From an uncultured Eubacteriales bacterium (GTDB lineage: Bacteria; Bacillota; Clostridia; Christensenellales; Aristaeellaceae): a DNA stretch of 64,000 nucleotides. The notes below the pieces were generated by a model that worked only from the letters and a program-made list of their open reading frames with translations, searched no databases and was not told where the DNA came from. This document shows, one piece after another, positions 62,331-64,000 of the stretch (position 1 is its first letter; every line of letters starts with the position of its first letter). The stretch lies in contig CACWXP010000004.1 in NCBI GenBank assembly GCA_902764875.1, positions 62,001 through 126,000 of the forward strand. The letters are read 5' to 3'. The position numbers and the translations under genes are program-made.

Positions 62331-62402
62331 GAAATCTCGCGTGAAATCTCACTTGAAATTTTGAAATCTCACTCTGAATTTTGAAATCTCAGTTGAAATC
62401 TC
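62331..62402. repeat. Five GAAATCTC repeats with 12-20-20-12 spacing
   Basis: GAAATCTC begins at 62331, 62343, 62363, 62383 and 62395. The central part is a 20-base direct repeat (…TTTTGAAATCTCA). The spacing is symmetric. No coding frame. Confidence 0.75.
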
Positions 62403-62520
62403 GCCCGAAATCCGGGATCTGATCAGAGATTTGCAGTCTGGAAGCAAAACGAAAGTGCGGCATGGGAATAGATATTCTCTGTGACAGCGGCCCCGAGCAC
62501 AGGGACAAACCAAAACGGCT

Positions 62521-62552
62521 GTCACCTTGTCACTCTGTCACTCTGTCACCCT
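62521..62552. repeat. 8-base tandem repeat (GTCACTCT), four units
   Basis: GTCACCTT, GTCACTCT, GTCACTCT, GTCACCCT follow without gaps. Simple-sequence tract in the gene-poor end. Confidence 0.8.
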
Positions 62553-62649
62553 GACAGGAGAACCGGAGAAACACTGTCCGCTTGGCCCCTGTTGCACTCG
62601 TGTTTAGTTGCACTAAAAGCATCCTTGAGACGTTGAAATAAGCTCTGCT

Positions 62650-63159
62650 TCAGTTATGAATCCGTATTTCAGGAAGAACAGCGTCAACATCGACAAAACC
62701 GATGTTCTCGTTATACCGATCTATGTAGACAGGAACGATGTCTGATTTCAGCAGTTTTGTCACATCTGTTTTCAGATAGCGGCTGCGATAAACATGAACG
62801 ACTCCGTTTGGATCGGTCCAGGCAGCTTCAATCATCCGGGGCTGGCCATAGGGCATGCTGACGTTGCGTAGCGTGGCTACGCCCAGAATCTGCGCATTCA
62901 CGCAATTGCCGCCTTCATATGCCCGGCGAAGCAGATACCGCCGGCGGATATCAACAGCCAGGAAACCCAAACCCAGGAGCAGGAAAAGGCCGCCGATTCC
63001 GCAGAATACAGCAGTGAAAACAGCGGGATCACCTTTGCCATCCCAGCGGACATTTCCCGACCGGCCAACGACAAGCCCGATCACCAGAAACAGAAAACCT
63101 ATCGGAGCGAAAATGAATCCGAGGATTCCGTATACTGTCCATCCCATCTTTTTACGCAT
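62650..63159 (-). CDS. DUF3592-like membrane protein
   Basis: 169 residues from the ATG behind GAGGTGAGG. Two membrane helices (YGILGFIFAPIGFLFLVIGL and AVFCGIGGLFLLLGLGFLAV), then a small soluble beta domain (NCVNAQILGVATLRNVSMPY, YRSRYLKTDVTKLLKSDIVP, VYIDRYNENIGFVDVD). The order and the VxVYxDxxNP-like end recall DUF3592. Function unknown. Base composition around it is more AT-rich than in the rest of the window. Confidence 0.7.
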   Translation of the reverse strand: MRKKMGWTVYGILGFIFAPIGFLFLVIGLVVGRSGNVRWDGKGDPAVFTAVFCGIGGLFLLLGLGFLAVDIRRRYLLRRAYEGGNCVNAQILGVATLRNVSMPYGQPRMIEAAWTDPNGVVHVYRSRYLKTDVTKLLKSDIVPVYIDRYNENIGFVDVDAVLPEIRIHN

Positions 63160-63360
63160 TTTCCTCACCTCCATGCAGTCATCTGCGACAAAAGCCATTA
63201 TACTCCGAAACCAAGCAAAACAAAAGCGATACCAGTTATCCGGTACCTTTATACAATACGATATGGGAAGCAGAAAATACAGGGGTTCTTCTGCAAAATA
63301 TGAACGGCTATTTTTCCAAGGAAAAACGGCTGTCCAGCTGTCCACCCGGCGGTTCGGAGA

Positions 63361-63392
63361 AAAGTTGCACTCAAAAAAAGTTGCACTCAAAA
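63361..63392. repeat. Direct repeats of AAAAGTTGCACTCAAA
   Basis: Two adjacent 16-base copies; shorter relatives (TTGCACTC, GCACTCAAA, GAGCACTA) occur at 62590-62618 and 63430-63500. The stretch 63160-63596 contains no gene I can support. Confidence 0.65.
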
Positions 63393-63596
63393 TCGACCTG
63401 AAGCCAGTGCTGACAACGGTTTCGGACGAAAATGGTGCACTCAAAGCCAGGGCCGATAGGAACACTAAACGCCATGACACTCGAGCACTAGAGCACTAAA
63501 AATCGCTGCTGACTTTGCCACGCAATATCTTTGCCCCTAAAAATGCCTTTGGCGCAAGGAATCATAAGGGATTCGCGGGTTTCCTTGCACCTAAAC

Positions 63597-63620
63597 GGCC
63601 CCTCCCGGAAGGGAGGGGCC
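63597..63620 (-). terminator. GC-rich hairpin after the tRNA-like remnant
   Basis: GGCCCCTCCC and GGGAGGGGCC pair perfectly around a 4-base loop, directly after the 3' end of the tRNA-like sequence on the minus strand; U-run is weak. Confidence 0.55.
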
Positions 63621-63621
63621 A

Positions 63622-63690
63622 TGCACACCCGGCGGGATTCGAACCAAGGGCCTGCCGCTTTTGTTAGCTGAGTTTTCCACGAATCCTTGC
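63622..63690 (-). pseudogene. tRNA-like remnant (intact T-loop and 3' end, broken anticodon half)
   Basis: Minus strand carries GGTTCGAATCCCGCC, an exact T-arm loop, followed by CGGGTGTGCA like an acceptor strand; further upstream AACTCAGCTAAC resembles a D-arm. The 5' side of the T-stem (CTTGG) no longer pairs well and no anticodon arm can be folded, so it is not a working tRNA. Such 3' tRNA ends are often left as attachment-site copies by integrated elements. Beyond it, 63691-64000 shows nothing I can name. Confidence 0.4.
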
Positions 63691-64000
63691 TGGGGATTTC
63701 TTCGTTTGCCCGTTCCAGCGTTAGCAATCTAACAATTATGCAGCTGGGATGATACCCATCTTCCAGATCTGAAAGAGGCGCGGAATCCTTTTGTAGAGCC
63801 AGTTTCCGCCATAACATCTGCTTTGGACAGAGATTGGGCATCGCCCGCCTAAAATGTGGTAGACAGGAAAAGAGCTCAAAGCAAACAAATGTGACAGTCG
63901 TTAGCAGAATCGTTAGATAGCGCAGAAACCCAGCCAACCGTTCATGAAGGGAAATGCCCGAAAATGCTTATTTCAAGCCACTTCCCGACATCCTTTATTT

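Noticed and set aside
62331-62402. CRISPR array
   Set aside because: The repeated unit is only 8 bases, spacers are 4 and 12 bases, and there are no cas genes.
63488-63937. A 149-codon minus-strand frame
   Set aside because: It runs through the tRNA-like remnant and its hairpin, contains no domain and lacks a ribosome site; peptides such as WFESRR are typical of spurious translation through tRNA sequence.

Overview
The window reads as chromosomal DNA from an anaerobic, fibre-using gut or rumen member of the Clostridia (Bacillota). The support is strong AGGAGG-type ribosome sites, sigma-A promoters with 16-18 bp spacers, an iron-sulfur type PurF, a two-gene Trk/Ktr potassium system behind a KdpDE-like pair, GATase-less GuaA, ECF transporter parts, LarC, and glycosidases for mannan, arabinan and hexosamines. 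The DNA is GC-rich by eye, with strong third-position bias that creates very long antisense open frames. A lineage near Christensenellales/Aristaeellaceae is possible but only a guess. There is no rRNA, CRISPR array or recognisable transposase.

Layout. 1-3000 (minus): a mannan-disaccharide operon (2-epimerase, LacI regulator, GH130 phosphorylase cut by the window edge) with its promoter and repeated operators; the tail of a lost sugar ABC permease sits just upstream. 3.3-8.8 kb: guaA, a 5'-truncated REC-Hpt piece, small membrane/DUF proteins, a GH20 hexosaminidase and a PaaI thioesterase. 8.8-12.9 kb (minus): GH51 arabinofuranosidase, then a polar amino acid ABC transporter. 13-26.8 kb: a signalling block with a membrane GGDEF protein, a Suv3-like helicase, a phosphorelay operon (hybrid kinase, REC-GGDEF-EAL, Hpt), a second hybrid kinase, and a large protein joining a KaiC-like region to a PEP-synthase-type ATP-grasp domain. 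26.8-31.8 kb: acetyltransferase, MATE exporter, deacetylase, monooxygenase-fold protein, ComB. 31.2-36.1 kb: TrkA diverging from a shortened KdpD, KdpE and TrkH. 36.1-39.2 kb: purF and a DUF5060-type glycosidase.

39.3-44.9 kb is one minus-strand operon of six genes (MoxR, DUF58-like, FecB-like lipoprotein, DUF3842, ECF S component, P-loop kinase) in which every junction is a 4-base ATGA overlap. Upstream of it lies a secreted 5'-nucleotidase C-domain protein whose leader RNA starts at a multi-hairpin element; it is a good candidate for an undescribed cis-regulatory RNA. 46-53.4 kb: self-regulated TetR, pheA, zinc-ribbon, PAP2, DUF308, glutathione peroxidase and larC, with remnants of TetR and MarR regulators between them. 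53.4-60.7 kb: glgB, a polytopic membrane protein, decayed response-regulator and PP2C genes, and a single frame that joins a potassium channel to a purine nucleoside permease-like exported protein. 60.7-64 kb: GNAT, chloramphenicol acetyltransferase with a possible leader peptide, and a repeat-rich, gene-poor end with a DUF3592-like gene and a tRNA-like remnant.

A recurring theme is gene decay at operon edges: at least seven truncated or frameshifted remnants, several with promoters or operators still intact and now serving the neighbour.
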